Of a stretch of DNA of 64,000 nt, positions 22,487 to 32,643 are shown one piece after another (within the stretch, counting starts at the first letter, position 1; every line of letters starts with the position of its first letter). The DNA is from Hsuehochloa calcarea. Lineage: Eukaryota; Streptophyta; Magnoliopsida; Poales; Poaceae. The stretch is from positions 21,461,098 through 21,525,097 of the forward strand of contig CM070602.1 of assembly GCA_036346395.1 (NCBI GenBank), in the 5' to 3' direction. A program made the translations under genes and the position numbers. The notes under the pieces were generated by a model. That model saw only the letters and a program-made list of their open reading frames with translations. It had not been told where the DNA came from and searched no databases.

Positions 22487-23094
22487 GGATCAAAATCCCG
22501 GTTACCGGTCGGACCGGGTGAACAGTAATTAGTCGAAAAATTTTAAATTTGAATTTGATTTTTTGACTACATAATGCCCTTCCTATGTTAGTTTGGGTCT
22601 TTTTGTGCTAGATTACGTATTGTATGAACTAAATGTGCTTAAATTATTGTATTAACAAGTCTTGGGCAGTTTTTTGGACTTTGAAAGCACGTTGAATTAT
22701 AGTATTCTCATATGAAGGATATCTATTGTGTCAATTGTTGATGTATAAGCAATTAGCATTTGACAGGATTCATTTTAATGTTCATTTTAATGATTGTTTG
22801 ATCAAGGGTTTGTTGGTTCAACAAAAAAAATGATTTTAATGATTGTTTGATCAAGGGTTTGTTGTTGATACGAGGGTATACTAAATAGAGTTTGATATTA
22901 AGAATAACCTATTGATCTCCGGTTTTTTCGCCGGTTTTTCCGGTTACCGGTTTTCAAAATTTGAAATTCAAAATTTGGTTCGTGAACTTCATCCGGTATT
23001 TTTCTGGGTTTTCTGGAAACCGGCCGGTTACCGTTACCATCCACCGACTGGGATTTATGTCGGTACTGGGATTTCGATCCTTTGGCGGGGGTCT
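22487..23094. repeat. fold-back element with AAGGATC...CCGGTTACCGG-type ends
   Basis: The left end AAGGATCAAAATCCCGGTTA (about 22487) has an imperfect inverted copy at about 23070-23094 (AAGGATCGAAATCCCAG on the minus strand). The interior has CCGGTTACCGG palindromes and AAATTTGAAATTCAAAATTT runs. Partial copies of the same module occur at about 24033-24125 and 24386-24457. No coding potential. Direct repeats of about 30 bp starting TTTTAATGATTGTTTG lie inside at 22785 and 22834. No clear TSD, so the class is open. Confidence 0.55.
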
Positions 23095-23133
23095 TTTGGT
23101 TAAACTCGTTGACCCTTGTCAGAATGGCATAAC

Positions 23134-23280
23134 TGTTAGAAAAAGGGAGAGTGATTTTGCTATTCACAACTGTGCATCTTATTTATTAATTGAGAGGGTA
23201 TATATAGACATTGTTACATGGGCATCATGGGCAACATGAGCCAAGAGAGAGAGAATGGAGAATATACAACACTCTTAACA
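23134..23280 (-). repeat. 3' LTR of the deleted copia element
   Basis: TGTTAGAAAAAGGG to CACTCTTAACA, 147 bp, directly next to the pol stop region and the pyrimidine run CCCCCTTT (the polypurine tract on the minus strand). Confidence 0.82.
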
Positions 23281-23289
23281 CCCCCTTTC

Positions 23290-24030
23290 AAACTCAAGGT
23301 GGATCAGGAGGATCTGATGCACTGAGTTTGAGTAGATAAAACCGATGCTGTTCTTGAGTATGAGCTTTAGTGAAGAAATCTACAACTTGAAGCTCTGAGG
23401 GGACATACTTGAGGGCCATGGTCAATTGCATCAACACCACTGTGCTTTGTATGAGCTTGACTGGATCACTAGCAATCTAAATGTCACTTGTATTGTCACA
23501 AAATAGAGGTATAGGTTTCATGGGTGTGAGCCCAGAAGAGCTACGACCATGAAAGTAGGATTGTAACAATAGACACCGAGATCAATCAAGAGCCATCGAA
23601 GCCAACAGATATCTGAGATGGTAGCGACTAGAGCCGAAGCAAAGCCTCTGCACTAGAGCGTGACACCGCAATCTGCATCTTAGACTTCCAGGCAATGAGT
23701 GAAGCACCAAGAGAGATACAGTAGCCAGTGATAGATTGGCAATGATCACCAGGATCACTCGCCCAAGTGGAGTCAGGGTAAACATAGAGCTGACTCGAAC
23801 TGGCGTAGAATAGACGTCTGGACGCAGTCCCCTCAAGTATCTCAGCACACGAAGAACATGACCATAATGGACTGAGGTGGAAGCACTAACAAACTGACTG
23901 AGCACATGAGCAACAGGAGCAATGTCTGGCCTGGTGACAGTGAGATAAACAAGGCTCCCAACAAGCTGACGATAGCGAGAATGATCTATTAGTGGTACAA
24001 CGTCTGTAGGTCGAAGCTGTACGTGGAACC
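23290..24030 (-). pseudogene. copia pol end: RT C-terminus and RNase H, frameshifted
   Basis: From the right: LVGSLVYLTVTRPDIA and HVLSQFVSA (about 23900-23975), then VLRYLRGLR (about 23820), then a frameshifted RNase H region, ending in the conserved pol tail with YVPSEVQIADFFTKA-like residues (about 23340-23410). The frame is broken several times and nothing upstream of the mid-RT survives. Non-functional. Confidence 0.88.
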
Positions 24031-24377
24031 AAGGATCCAAAAACCGCTACCGTCTGAAATCCCGGTCGTCGAATTTCAAAAACTGAAATTTGAATTGCCG
24101 ATTTTGAAAACCAGTTACTGAAAAAGCCGGCCAAATTTTGAATTGACGAATTTTGAATTAGAAAGTGTTCAGGCGAGCTTTGGGTGCCGTCGGGTGAGTT
24201 GAAGCGAGTAGCCAGGCGGCCAAAACCAGTCGGGCGAAGAAGTAGAAGCGAGGGGCGAGCGAGCGATGTCGGCGTGGCTTAGGCCCACTGGCCCGAGCGA
24301 GAGACATCGCTAGCAGAAGACGACGGCAGTGGATTAGGAAAAAGAGATAGGGTTAGGGTTGAATAGCTCTAAGACCA

Positions 24378-24560
24378 TGTTAGACCAACCGAAATTCAAA
24401 ATTCAAAATTTGGACTTGCAAAACCCAGAAAAACCGGCCGAGATTTTGGATCCCAGACCCTAGCCAGTAATCAGCGGTTACTTTTCCCTGATTGAGAGTA
24501 TATATAGACATTGTTACATGGGCCAAGAGAGAGAATAGATAATATACAACACTCTTAGTA
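24378..24560 (-). repeat. 5' LTR of the deleted copia element
   Basis: TGTTAGACC to CACTCTTAGTA, 183 bp. It is longer than its partner because a piece of the CCGG/AAATTC repeat (about 24386-24457) sits inside it. Confidence 0.72.
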
Positions 24561-24565
24561 ATAAC

Positions 24566-25203
24566 AACCCTATTTCCCATGGTCCCACCTTTGCATTGGC
24601 ACCTCAATAATTAGCTCGTTTTGTGGTGGCAAGCGTACAAAATCCAAAAACCCTAGTGGCAAATGTGCAAAAAGAAATATACTTTCAACTATTTGATATA
24701 TACAAAACTAGAACAATATAAGTGCTTCGGAAAAGTCACAACAATGCCAAACAGGGCCTTCATTGATAACAGATGGTCCTATAACAGTTCTTCCAAAAAC
24801 TCGGAAATATAGAAACAAGAACCAATAACCCTACCAGCTTGTCAAATCAGCATACTAGCAACATGAAACCTTTCGAGCATAATATTAGTTTTGTTTAGCA
24901 TCACAAAATGGTTTACCGCTCAGGTATGCTTCATGCATCTAAAAGATACCTCCATATAACAAAACAAGCACGCTAGTACAGGGACCGGGATGAACTGCGG
25001 AAGAAAGCTAACAGGCACATGGTAGTTTGAAAAATATATGTTATTGATACTCATATAATCACAGCATAATCGTTAGTTAGCTTGCCAAGTATCACAGCAA
25101 TATGAAATAATTCCAAAATATGAATAAGACAATGAAATATTTTATACTAAGAAAATCAGATGAAATTATAAAAAAGAGTATACAATGGCTATATGTTATA
25201 TAC
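24566..25203. other. AT-rich stretch without recognised exons, next to the TOR fragment
   Basis: Begins right after the copia TSD. It may be the intron that follows the last recognised TOR exon (donor GTATAT at 25201-25203 on the minus strand), but I found no further TOR exon in it. Confidence 0.4.
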
Positions 25204-27123
25204 CAATGCTGCAAGTTCTGCAGCCAAACACCGCCGAGCTCTCTCAACATATACACGAGCTTCTTCATACTATAAACAAAAACACAGAGTTACCACAAGT
25301 TATGATCAAATTCCGAAGGAAAAACAAAAATCAAAATTCAGAATGGGCCAACCATTGGAGCCATTTCCAGTCATCATCCAGACGAGAAACATATATGGAT
25401 AATAAGATATATCCACAACCATTGGAGCCATTTCCAGTCGAGCAGATGGTTCTGCGCCAGTCCATTGCTCTGTGCACAACGCGCTTAAATCTTCCCACCG
25501 TGCCAAGGCCACTAGACACCTCATTCGACCTAACATAAGCATGAATTTCACTTAGCTACCTTAGTCACATATACTAAAAAAGCCCCGCCCCAAAAAAAGA
25601 AACAGCATTTCTGTAAGAACTAGTAGCCATAAATAATACTCACTCCATTCTCATACCAAGGCAATCATTTTTTGGACGGAATATGACCAAAACGCCCTCC
25701 AATAAAACCACAAGCACAAATAACGAGGTGGTAAAGTCAGGGAGATTGATGAGTTCATAGGGGTATGAAACTATGTCTTATCATTGGGAAAGTGGCAAGC
25801 ATTTGAGGGAGGGAGGGGTAAATACAAGAAACAAAAATGTAATGACTGAACTACCCAATGTGGCATCCAAGTTTTGTAATGGGCCAGATGGTTGAGATGA
25901 CTTCATGGTGTATGCCCTTAGGGCCTGTTAAAACTAGTAAATACATTTTAAAGCATCACTAATGATGGATCGTATTTCAGCAAATTTTCAACCATAATTA
26001 TCATTACAAGCCATTCGTAAAGAGTGTCAGATAGGGATCATAAACAACGTGGAAAAAAATTGAGAAAGGAAATGTTTTTTAATCCAACTGCACAAGGGCA
26101 AGGGATCACAAGCATGTGGTAACTATACCAAGATTCCTTCAATTGAACTTCTAAATGCTGTTGTGAGTAAGTCAATATCCCAATAGCTGCCTGCAGAAAT
26201 AACAAAAGGGATTAATAAACTATTATAACAGATAATTCTTTTAGGCTTTGCATATAACACAGGAACCAACCTTATGCTGCTGTAGTTGATTGTTAATATG
26301 AATAAGTGATTCAACCACAGTAACAGGATTTGCACCCATCTTCTTGGAACATACAGCTTCAAACTACATTTCTTTATAATGGAGAGCTTTTGCAAATGCT
26401 CGACACTGAAAAATTAGTTCAAAAGTTTCAATAAAAATATGCGTGTTCCACAAGATCACTGAAATTTGCCAAGCCACACAAGCAGCAATAATAAAATTAA
26501 CCTTCTCAGCAAGTACACCAAGCAGCCTAGTATCAATTGGAAGGGGCTTCTCATAATGTTCCATAAACTCTGCCCACTTACATAAAGGAACAATTAAACA
26601 GAAGAAACAACCAGACAAACAAAGTGTGCAAATGAAAAAAAAAACAAGACCAAATTTACCAAGTTCAACAGCAAAGCAAGAATTTCTGGGGGTATGTTTT
26701 GAGATGAGAACGCTGTTTTGAGATTTCTCACTAGTTGCTCCTGGGCTGATTCATTCATTTGGGCCCAGCAACTTGCAAAACCCACAGCAAACAACTTGCG
26801 ACCAACAGAAGGCTGGATAGTTGTGTCAGAAAATACTTTACAGGATGAGTAACACATTATAAAGAACCAGTATTCTCCTAGGTGCTAGGTGCTAGTTGGG
26901 TAGTAGATCAACGCCTAATTGCCACTTAGGCGGAATAAATCGGCTAGGCGGGCGCCTAGGGGAACACTGTAAAGAACTACTTCACCTGAAGCTGTACTAG
27001 CCTTGCGCAAGTGCGTAAAGCTGGAGATGGTGATTACTGAAGTGCCTCGTCCATTCAGCCCAGTCTTCTCTTGTACTTCTCTGAGAAGCCTCGCCGGCAC
27101 TTCTCAGTCGAACATCGTTGACC
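25204..27123 (-). pseudogene. TOR: TOR kinase (FAT-domain exons) pseudogene fragment with introns
   Basis: Minus-strand exons of the FAT region of target of rapamycin, the PI3K-like kinase that controls growth. From the right: about 26993-27123 (EASQRSTREDWAEW, then frameshifted RTCAR); 26660-26812 (SVGRKLFAVGFASCWAQMNE); 26502-26580 (EKPLPIDTRLLGVLAEK); 26271-26405 (CSKKMGANPVTVVESLIH); 26125-26190 (GILTYSQQHLEVQLKESWY); about 25345-25535 (GRMRCLVALARWEDLSALC, then YVSRLDD in another frame); 25204-25269 (EEARVYVERARRCLAAELAA). Splice signals such as GTAAAT, GTTAAT and TGCAG flank most exons, so this is a genomic copy and not a processed one. Lesions: TAG at 26364-26366, a small deletion in the first exon, a scrambled exon near 25350-25440, and a missing exon between 25535 and 26125. 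N- and C-terminal TOR regions are absent. Confidence 0.93.
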
Positions 27124-27182
27124 TGTAGCAGCTGAAAGTCTTGATTATTAAAAATATTATACGTGTCATGAACATTTGTTCT

Positions 27183-27310
27183 TGTTATGAACAACGCTTA
27201 TGTATTATCAGGGGGGCCAAAGGGCCAGTATATATAGACAAGTACAGGTTACAGATAAGGAAATCAAATAATATCTAGAATCCTACTCTAACACATCTAT
27301 ATCTCTAACA
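27183..27310 (-). repeat. 3' LTR, 128 bp
   Basis: TGTTATGAAC to CTCTAACA, followed inward by CCCCCCTCAAACTC (polypurine tract on the minus strand). It contains CCAGTATATATAGACA, a TATA box read on the minus strand. Confidence 0.85.
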
Positions 27311-27322
27311 CCCCCCTCAAAC

Positions 27323-30300
27323 TCATGGTGGATCAACAACACTGAGTTTGGAAAGGTAGAAGCCGTGCTGTGCTCGAGTCTGGGCCTTCGTGAAGAAATC
27401 CGCTATCTGAACCTCTGAAGGCACATACTGAAGAGCAATCACCTGATCATGCACACAAGACCTCATGAAGGAAGCATCAACACCAATATATTTGGTGAGC
27501 TCATATTTCACAGGATCACGAGCAATACTGATAGCACCTGTACTGTCGGACAAGAGAGGAGTCGGTGTAGTGACAGAAACACCAAAATCCTCAAGTAACC
27601 ACCGTAACCAAGTAATCTCTGCTGTCAAGAGAGCCATAGCTCGTAACTCAGCCTCTGCACTCGAACGGGATAATGCAGTCTGTTTCTTCATCTTCCAGGC
27701 AATGAGAGAACCACCAAGAAAAACACAGTAAGCAGAGATAGACCGACGATCAGAGGGATCGCTGGCCCAAGTAGCATCCGAATAAGCCCAAGTCAGAACG
27801 AAATGGAGTGTGGAAAAAGAGATACAGAAATAGTCCCACGAAGGTATCGCAGAACTCGAAGAAGGTGGCTGTAGTGGACCTGAGTGGGAGCATAAATGAA
27901 CGGACTCAGAATGTGGACTGGATAAGTGATATCCGGACGAGTAACAGTAAGGTAGACAAGACTCCCAACAAGATGATGATGGCGAATCGGATCAGAAAGA
28001 GACTCGCCGTCAGAAGGCCAGAGATGAACGTTGAGCTCCATGGGAGTCTCAACAGGACGATCAGTAAGAGAAGCGCAATCAAGAAGATCATGAATATACT
28101 TCTCTTGGGATATAAAGAAACCATCTGAGTGGAAGTAACCTCAATCCCAAGGAAGTAACGAAGAGGACCAAGATCCGACATAAGGAACTGCTCACTCAGA
28201 CGAGCCTTGACAAAGGCAATGTATTCAGAATCATCTCCGGTGATGATCATATCATCAACATATAGAAGAAGACGAGTCCGACCACGAGACGAAGTGTGGA
28301 CAAAAAGAGCAGGATCATGATCACTAGCTGAGAAACCAGCAGCAGTGACCACAGAGGAGAAGCGCACAAACCAAGCACGAGGGGCTTGTTTAAGGCCATA
28401 GAGAGAGCGACGAAGACGACAGACCATACCCTCAGGAACAGAATACCCAGGTGGCGGATGCATGTAGACCTCACGCAACTCGCCATTAAGAAAGGGATTC
28501 TTGACATCAAGCTGGGAAACGGACCAATGGCGAACAGACGCCACCGAAAGAAGAGTGCGGACAGTGGTCATGTGGGCCACGGGAGCGAAAGTCTCGTCGT
28601 AGTCACGACCATGCTCCTGCTGGAAGCAACGAGCAACAAGACGCACCTTATAGCGCTCAAGAGAGCCATCAGAGCGAGTCTTAATCTTATAGACCCACTT
28701 ACATGTGATGGGACGAGAGTGAGATGGAAAAGGAACAAGATCCCAAGTACCAGTACGCTCGAGAGCAGCAATCTCATCGGTCATAGCATGCTGCCACTCA
28801 GGGTGAGTAACAGCATCCCGGTAGGAGACATGGTCATGGGTAGCTGCACCAGCAAGACCAAAACGGGCAGGAGGACGAATCGACCGACGATCGCAGAGAT
28901 CGTAGCGAGGAGATGATGGCCCATCAGGGGAAGATGGAGCATCAGGAGAAGATGAAACATCAGAGGAAGATGGTTCATCTGGAAGAGCCTCAATACGAGG
29001 TCGACTAGTGTAAAAGTGAGTGGGAGGAGCCTAAGGAGCCGCAGGCGACGAAGCAGGAGGCGACAACGGCGAAGAGGCCTCAGGAGGTATATGTGGAGAC
29101 TCAGTGGGATGGGTGGACGAGGGCAAGACAGAGATGGGTGTATCTGGAAAGGTCAAAAAAGATAGGGACTCCACAGAGGAAACCGAAGGAGAGGCAGGGC
29201 GTGGGTAGAAGGGACGAGACTCGTCAAAAGTCACATCCCGATAAATCTGCATCCGTCGACCAACAGATCCCAAAGACCGATAGCCCTTGTGCTCGCATCA
29301 GATCCCATAAAACACACTCAACAGATCGAGGGTTTGGTGCGTTCTCAAGGTGTAAGGAGAACGTAGCAAACGCAAACCAAATGCATTTAAGGCGCGTAGT
29401 AACTGGAGTAAGATCACAGAGACGCTCAACCGGGATCTCACCTTGAAGAGCAGAAGATGACTGAATGTTGACGAGATAGGTGGCAGTGGAAACGGCCTCG
29501 GCCCAAAATTGAGGTGGGATAGAGGCGGCAATCATCAAGGTACGAGTCATCTCAAGGAGGTGACGATGCTTACGCTCAGCGACACCATTCTGAGCATGAG
29601 CACCAGGACAAGAGAACTGAGCGAGGGTGCCCTGCTCAGCAAGAAAGCTGCGCAGGTAACGAGAGAGGTACTCTCCAGCAGAGTCAGCACGAAAGACACG
29701 AATAGGAGTGGAAAACTGTGTGCGAACTATAGTAGCAAATTGTTTATAGATAGACATGGCCTCACTACGAGAAGACATAAAATATATCCAAGTGTGGCGA
29801 GAGAAATCATCTATAAAAATGATATAATATCGATGGCCCCCTTTCGAACGGAAGGGAGCCGGACCCCAAACATCTGAATGAATAAGATCAAATGGTCGCT
29901 GAGACACGGACCCACTATGAGAATAGGGAAGCTGAATCTGTTTCCCTAACTTACAGCCCTGACAATCTAAAGACACGCCTCCGAGATGCACCCCCGTAAG
30001 ACCACGACGGACTAAAGATGACAAACGAGATCCACACAGATGACCAAGATGGTGATGCCACTGCTGGAAAGAGCTGGTAGACGAAGTGGCGGAAGCGGAA
30101 AGACTGGTGGCGACGGAGGCAACGGAAGGAAGGTGAAGCCAGTCAAGCTCCCAGAGACGCTATGAGTCAAGGCGCCGAGGGCCAGAACCTACCAAAGCCC
30201 CGTGTGGCGGTCCTGAACACAACAAGAATCAGAGTCAAGAATGACCCGACAACCAAGATCAGTAATCTGACCAGCAGAAAGAAGCTGCATGGTTAGGCGA

Positions 30301-30400
30301 GGAACATGAGTAACAGAAGGAACATGAAAAGATTAGTTGCTAAGAGGTCCTCGACCAGAGACAGAAAGAGAGGTACCATCAGCAGTAAGAACACTGACAG
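27323..30400 (-). pseudogene. copia pol: protease end, integrase, RT, RNase H; frameshifted
   Basis: From the right: a pre-integrase segment (about 30180-30400) with DLGCRVILDSDSC; integrase with a CxxC (CQGCKLGK, about 29955), then the catalytic D in HSDVWGP, D in FRADSAGEY and E in NGVAERKHRH (about 29560-29890); a Pro/Ser-rich linker (28990-29270); RT (about 28785-28140) with WKVYKIK-like CKWVYKIKTRSDGS, SQLDVKNPFLNGEL, SLYGLKQAPRAW and LLLYVDDMIITGDD; and RNase H (27323-27691) with SRSSAEAELRAMA and YVPSEVQIADFFTKAQT. Breaks: frameshifts near 29430, 28130 and 27800-27830, and a stop near 29033. Catalytic residues are mostly intact, so decay is moderate. The product would copy and integrate the element but cannot be made as one protein. 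Confidence 0.93.
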
Positions 30401-30440
30401 GGTAATCAAGAGGTGTAATGAAAGACAAAAATGGAAGAAT

Positions 30441-31150
30441 TAAAGATATATCTAAAAGGCTAATTGGATTAAGCCAGTATATGTACATAGTCGTATATTG
30501 ATACGACCAGGTCCGGACTAGTCGTATAGTGATATGACCAGATCTAGACTGGTGTCCATGGCTCGTATGGTGAAGCGACCGAGTCCAGACTAGTCCTATG
30601 GAGATACGAGCTGGTCGTAAACTGGTGCCTATGGCCCACGACATTAATCTTAGTAAGAGTCAGTGTCCTACGACTACTAATAAGCGAGACAAAATGAGTA
30701 GAATTCCATATGCTTTGGCTATTGGATCTATCATGTAAACTATGCTATGTACACGACCAGATGTGTTGTATGCTCTAAGTGTTACGAGCAGATATCAGTC
30801 GGATTCAGTTGAAGGTCACTGGATAATAGTCAAGAATATCCTTAAGTACTTGGGAAGGACTAAGCTTGTATTCCTTGTTTATGATGATATGATCAGATTC
30901 AGATTAGTCATATAGAGATACGACCAGGTATGAACTAGTCGCATGGTGAGGAAGAGTTGGTCGTAAATGGTTACACCGATACTAGCTTCCAAACCGACAA
31001 GTATGATTTCATATCGCAATCAGGGTTTGTGTAAGATATGCAAAGTGCACATGGATTTGATCCGTTGACAAAGTATCTTCCGCAACATAAGCATGAGACG
31101 CACACAAGAGCAATGAATATGAGATACCTATATGATTGACTCTAGTGCAA
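30441..31150 (+). pseudogene. plus-strand copia pol C-terminus with small repeat insertions
   Basis: A plus-strand copia remnant of a different lineage from its neighbour. Recognised pieces: PYALAIGSIMYAMLCTRPDV and SRYQSD (about 30705-30810), VKNILKYLGRTK (about 30829-30865), VVNGYTDTSFQTDK (about 30960-31000) and the pol tail DPLTKYLPQHKHETHTRAM (about 31060-31120) ending RYLYD and stop. The central RNase H between SQSGFV and the tail is deleted. Copies of a ~31-bp GATACGACCAG/ACTAGTCGTAT repeat occupy 30485-30640 and interrupt pol at about 30884-30945. Non-functional. Confidence 0.87.
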
Positions 31151-31159
31151 GTGGGAGAC

Positions 31160-31890
31160 TGTTGGTGATATAGTCTAGAGGCAATCATAGAGATGATTGT
31201 ATCATGTCTATGTTTATGAGTTATTGAATAAGTGTTATTTTGTTCCTTGAATGAATCATTTGTTATAAAGATGAACAAGTATGTGACTTGTTGGTGACGT
31301 TTTTTTAACTTATATGATGTCATTCTAAATGTATCCCTAGTCGTATGTCACTGATCGGAACACCAGTGATCCTATCGACCAGCACATGTATTGATTGATG
31401 ACCATGTTTCACCGGTCATGGATATAGGGATATCTAATTAATAATGTGAACACATGTTAGAGAACATAGGGTTGGATTGACCCACTTTGAGACACTACTG
31501 AGATTGTTATGATTTCATGTGTCATCAGTTGGTCTCAAGCAATAATGATGTATAATCCTTAGTCCTCAGATCAACATGATTTTCTACATGTGTAAGAGTG
31601 CACTTTGGGGTTGCCAAATGCTAATCCGTAACTAGGTAGTTATAAAGGTAACTTTCAGGTATGTTGTGAAACATGCGGAGGAATATGACTGGTCGGATAT
31701 GAGATTTGCACCTCCTAACATAACAGGAGAGATATCTCTTGGCCCCTCGATGTGGTCGAATAAAAAAAAGTTTATGACTATGCCACTAGTGGTCAAGAGT
31801 TCAACCACGTCAATTTATCCAACACGTGATCAAGAAAGTATTGAACACCTATGGATGACATAACATCTCACCTGGAAGTCAACCAGATAT
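31160..31890 (+). repeat. copia 3' LTR, left part (interrupted by CACTA)
   Basis: Starts TGTTGGTGATATAG just after the purine tract AAGTGGGAGA, which follows the pol stop. It is cut at 31890 by the CACTA element and resumes at 42051. Confidence 0.8.
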
Positions 31891-32280
31891 CACTACTACA
31901 GAACATGCTATACTAGACACCCCATCACAGACGGTTCAAAAGGAACCGTCTGTGATAAATTATCACGCATTTCGGTTCTTCGTTAACCGTCTGTGATATA
32001 TAAATATCACGCACGCTTATTTACACGAACCGCTCGCGGATATTTCGCGACGATTCGTTAAACGAACCGTTTATGATATTTTTCATCACGCACGGTTCGT
32101 TAAACGAACCGTCTGTGATGAAAAGAGTGATAATATTTGTATCACAGACGGTTCGTTAACGAACCGCTCGCGTGATACAAAGATATCACATACGGTTCTT
32201 TAAACGAACCGCTCGTGATAGTTCAATATCATGCACGGTTCTTTTAAAGAACCGTCGTGATATATCGTGATTATAAGTAG
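31891..32280. repeat. CACTA left TIR and subterminal hairpin repeats
   Basis: After the TIR, about ten inverted units such as 31924-31937/31943-31956 (14-bp perfect arms) and GGTTCGTTAAACGAACC. In En/Spm these subterminal motifs bind TnpA; that role is assumed here by analogy. Confidence 0.9.
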
Positions 32281-32643
32281 CCCGCCGACGGTCCCCATTT
32301 CTATGAAATCCATTTGAACCGCCGCCACCCTCCTCGCTGCTGCGCTCACGCCGATAGTCCCATTTCTATTAAATCCATTTGAACCGCCGCCACCCTCCCG
32401 CTGCGTCCTCCCCATTTTGAGTCATACCGCACCTCCTCCTCTCCCATTTTGAGTCATTACCCTGCCTCCTCCTCCCGGCCCATTGCGGCACTCTGCCGCC
32501 GCTCCTCCCACATTGCGCCACTTTGGAGAGAAGGGTAACGATCGATCCAGAACCCTTTATATTTGCTATAGAGTACTACTAATGTGTTTGGTCATTATAA
32601 ATGGTACTTATGTTTATTAATATAGAGTACTCACTAATGTGTA
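32281..32643 (+). promoter_or_regulatory. CACTA untranslated leader / promoter region
   Basis: Lies between the subterminal repeats and the transposase. Contains a duplicated segment: CCCATTTCTATGAAATCC (about 32290) and CCCATTTCTATTAAATCC (about 32356), each followed by ATTTGAACCGCCGCCACCCTCC. No TATA box can be assigned with confidence. Confidence 0.5.

Larger units (their letters stand above)
23134..24560 (-). mobile_element. internally deleted copia element, TSD ATAAC
   Basis: Short LTRs at 23134-23280 and 24378-24560, flanked by ATAAC (23129-23133 and 24561-24565). Both LTRs share GTATATATAGACATTGTTACATGG, a TATA-like box when read on the minus strand. A decayed PBS (GCTCTAAGACCA, 24366-24377) adjoins the right LTR. 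The interior keeps only the end of pol and part of the 5' untranslated region; gag to mid-RT is deleted. Very short LTRs fit the Ale/Retrofit type (inference). Confidence 0.85.
27183..30440 (-). mobile_element. copia element, 5'-truncated, inserted beside the TOR fragment
   Basis: Carries a 3' LTR (27183-27310) and most of pol on the minus strand. Gag, protease and the 5' LTR are missing; homology ends near 30440 where a plus-strand copia remnant begins. The left flank (up to 27182) is TOR-adjacent DNA, so the element entered the TOR copy or its intron. Pol motifs match the short-LTR Ale/Retrofit type (inference). Confidence 0.87.

Noticed and set aside
24033..24457. A second complete fold-back element
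   Set aside because: The two halves lie on either side of the PBS/LTR junction of the copia, so they are better read as separate partial copies.
25637..25960. Stowaway-type MITE between TOR exons (CTCACTCCATTCTCATACC start)
   Set aside because: The start resembles a MITE end, but I could not find a matching inverted end or TA duplication.
25204..27123. Functional TOR gene
   Set aside because: In-frame TAG, exon deletion and a missing exon; N-terminal HEAT, FRB and kinase parts are absent.
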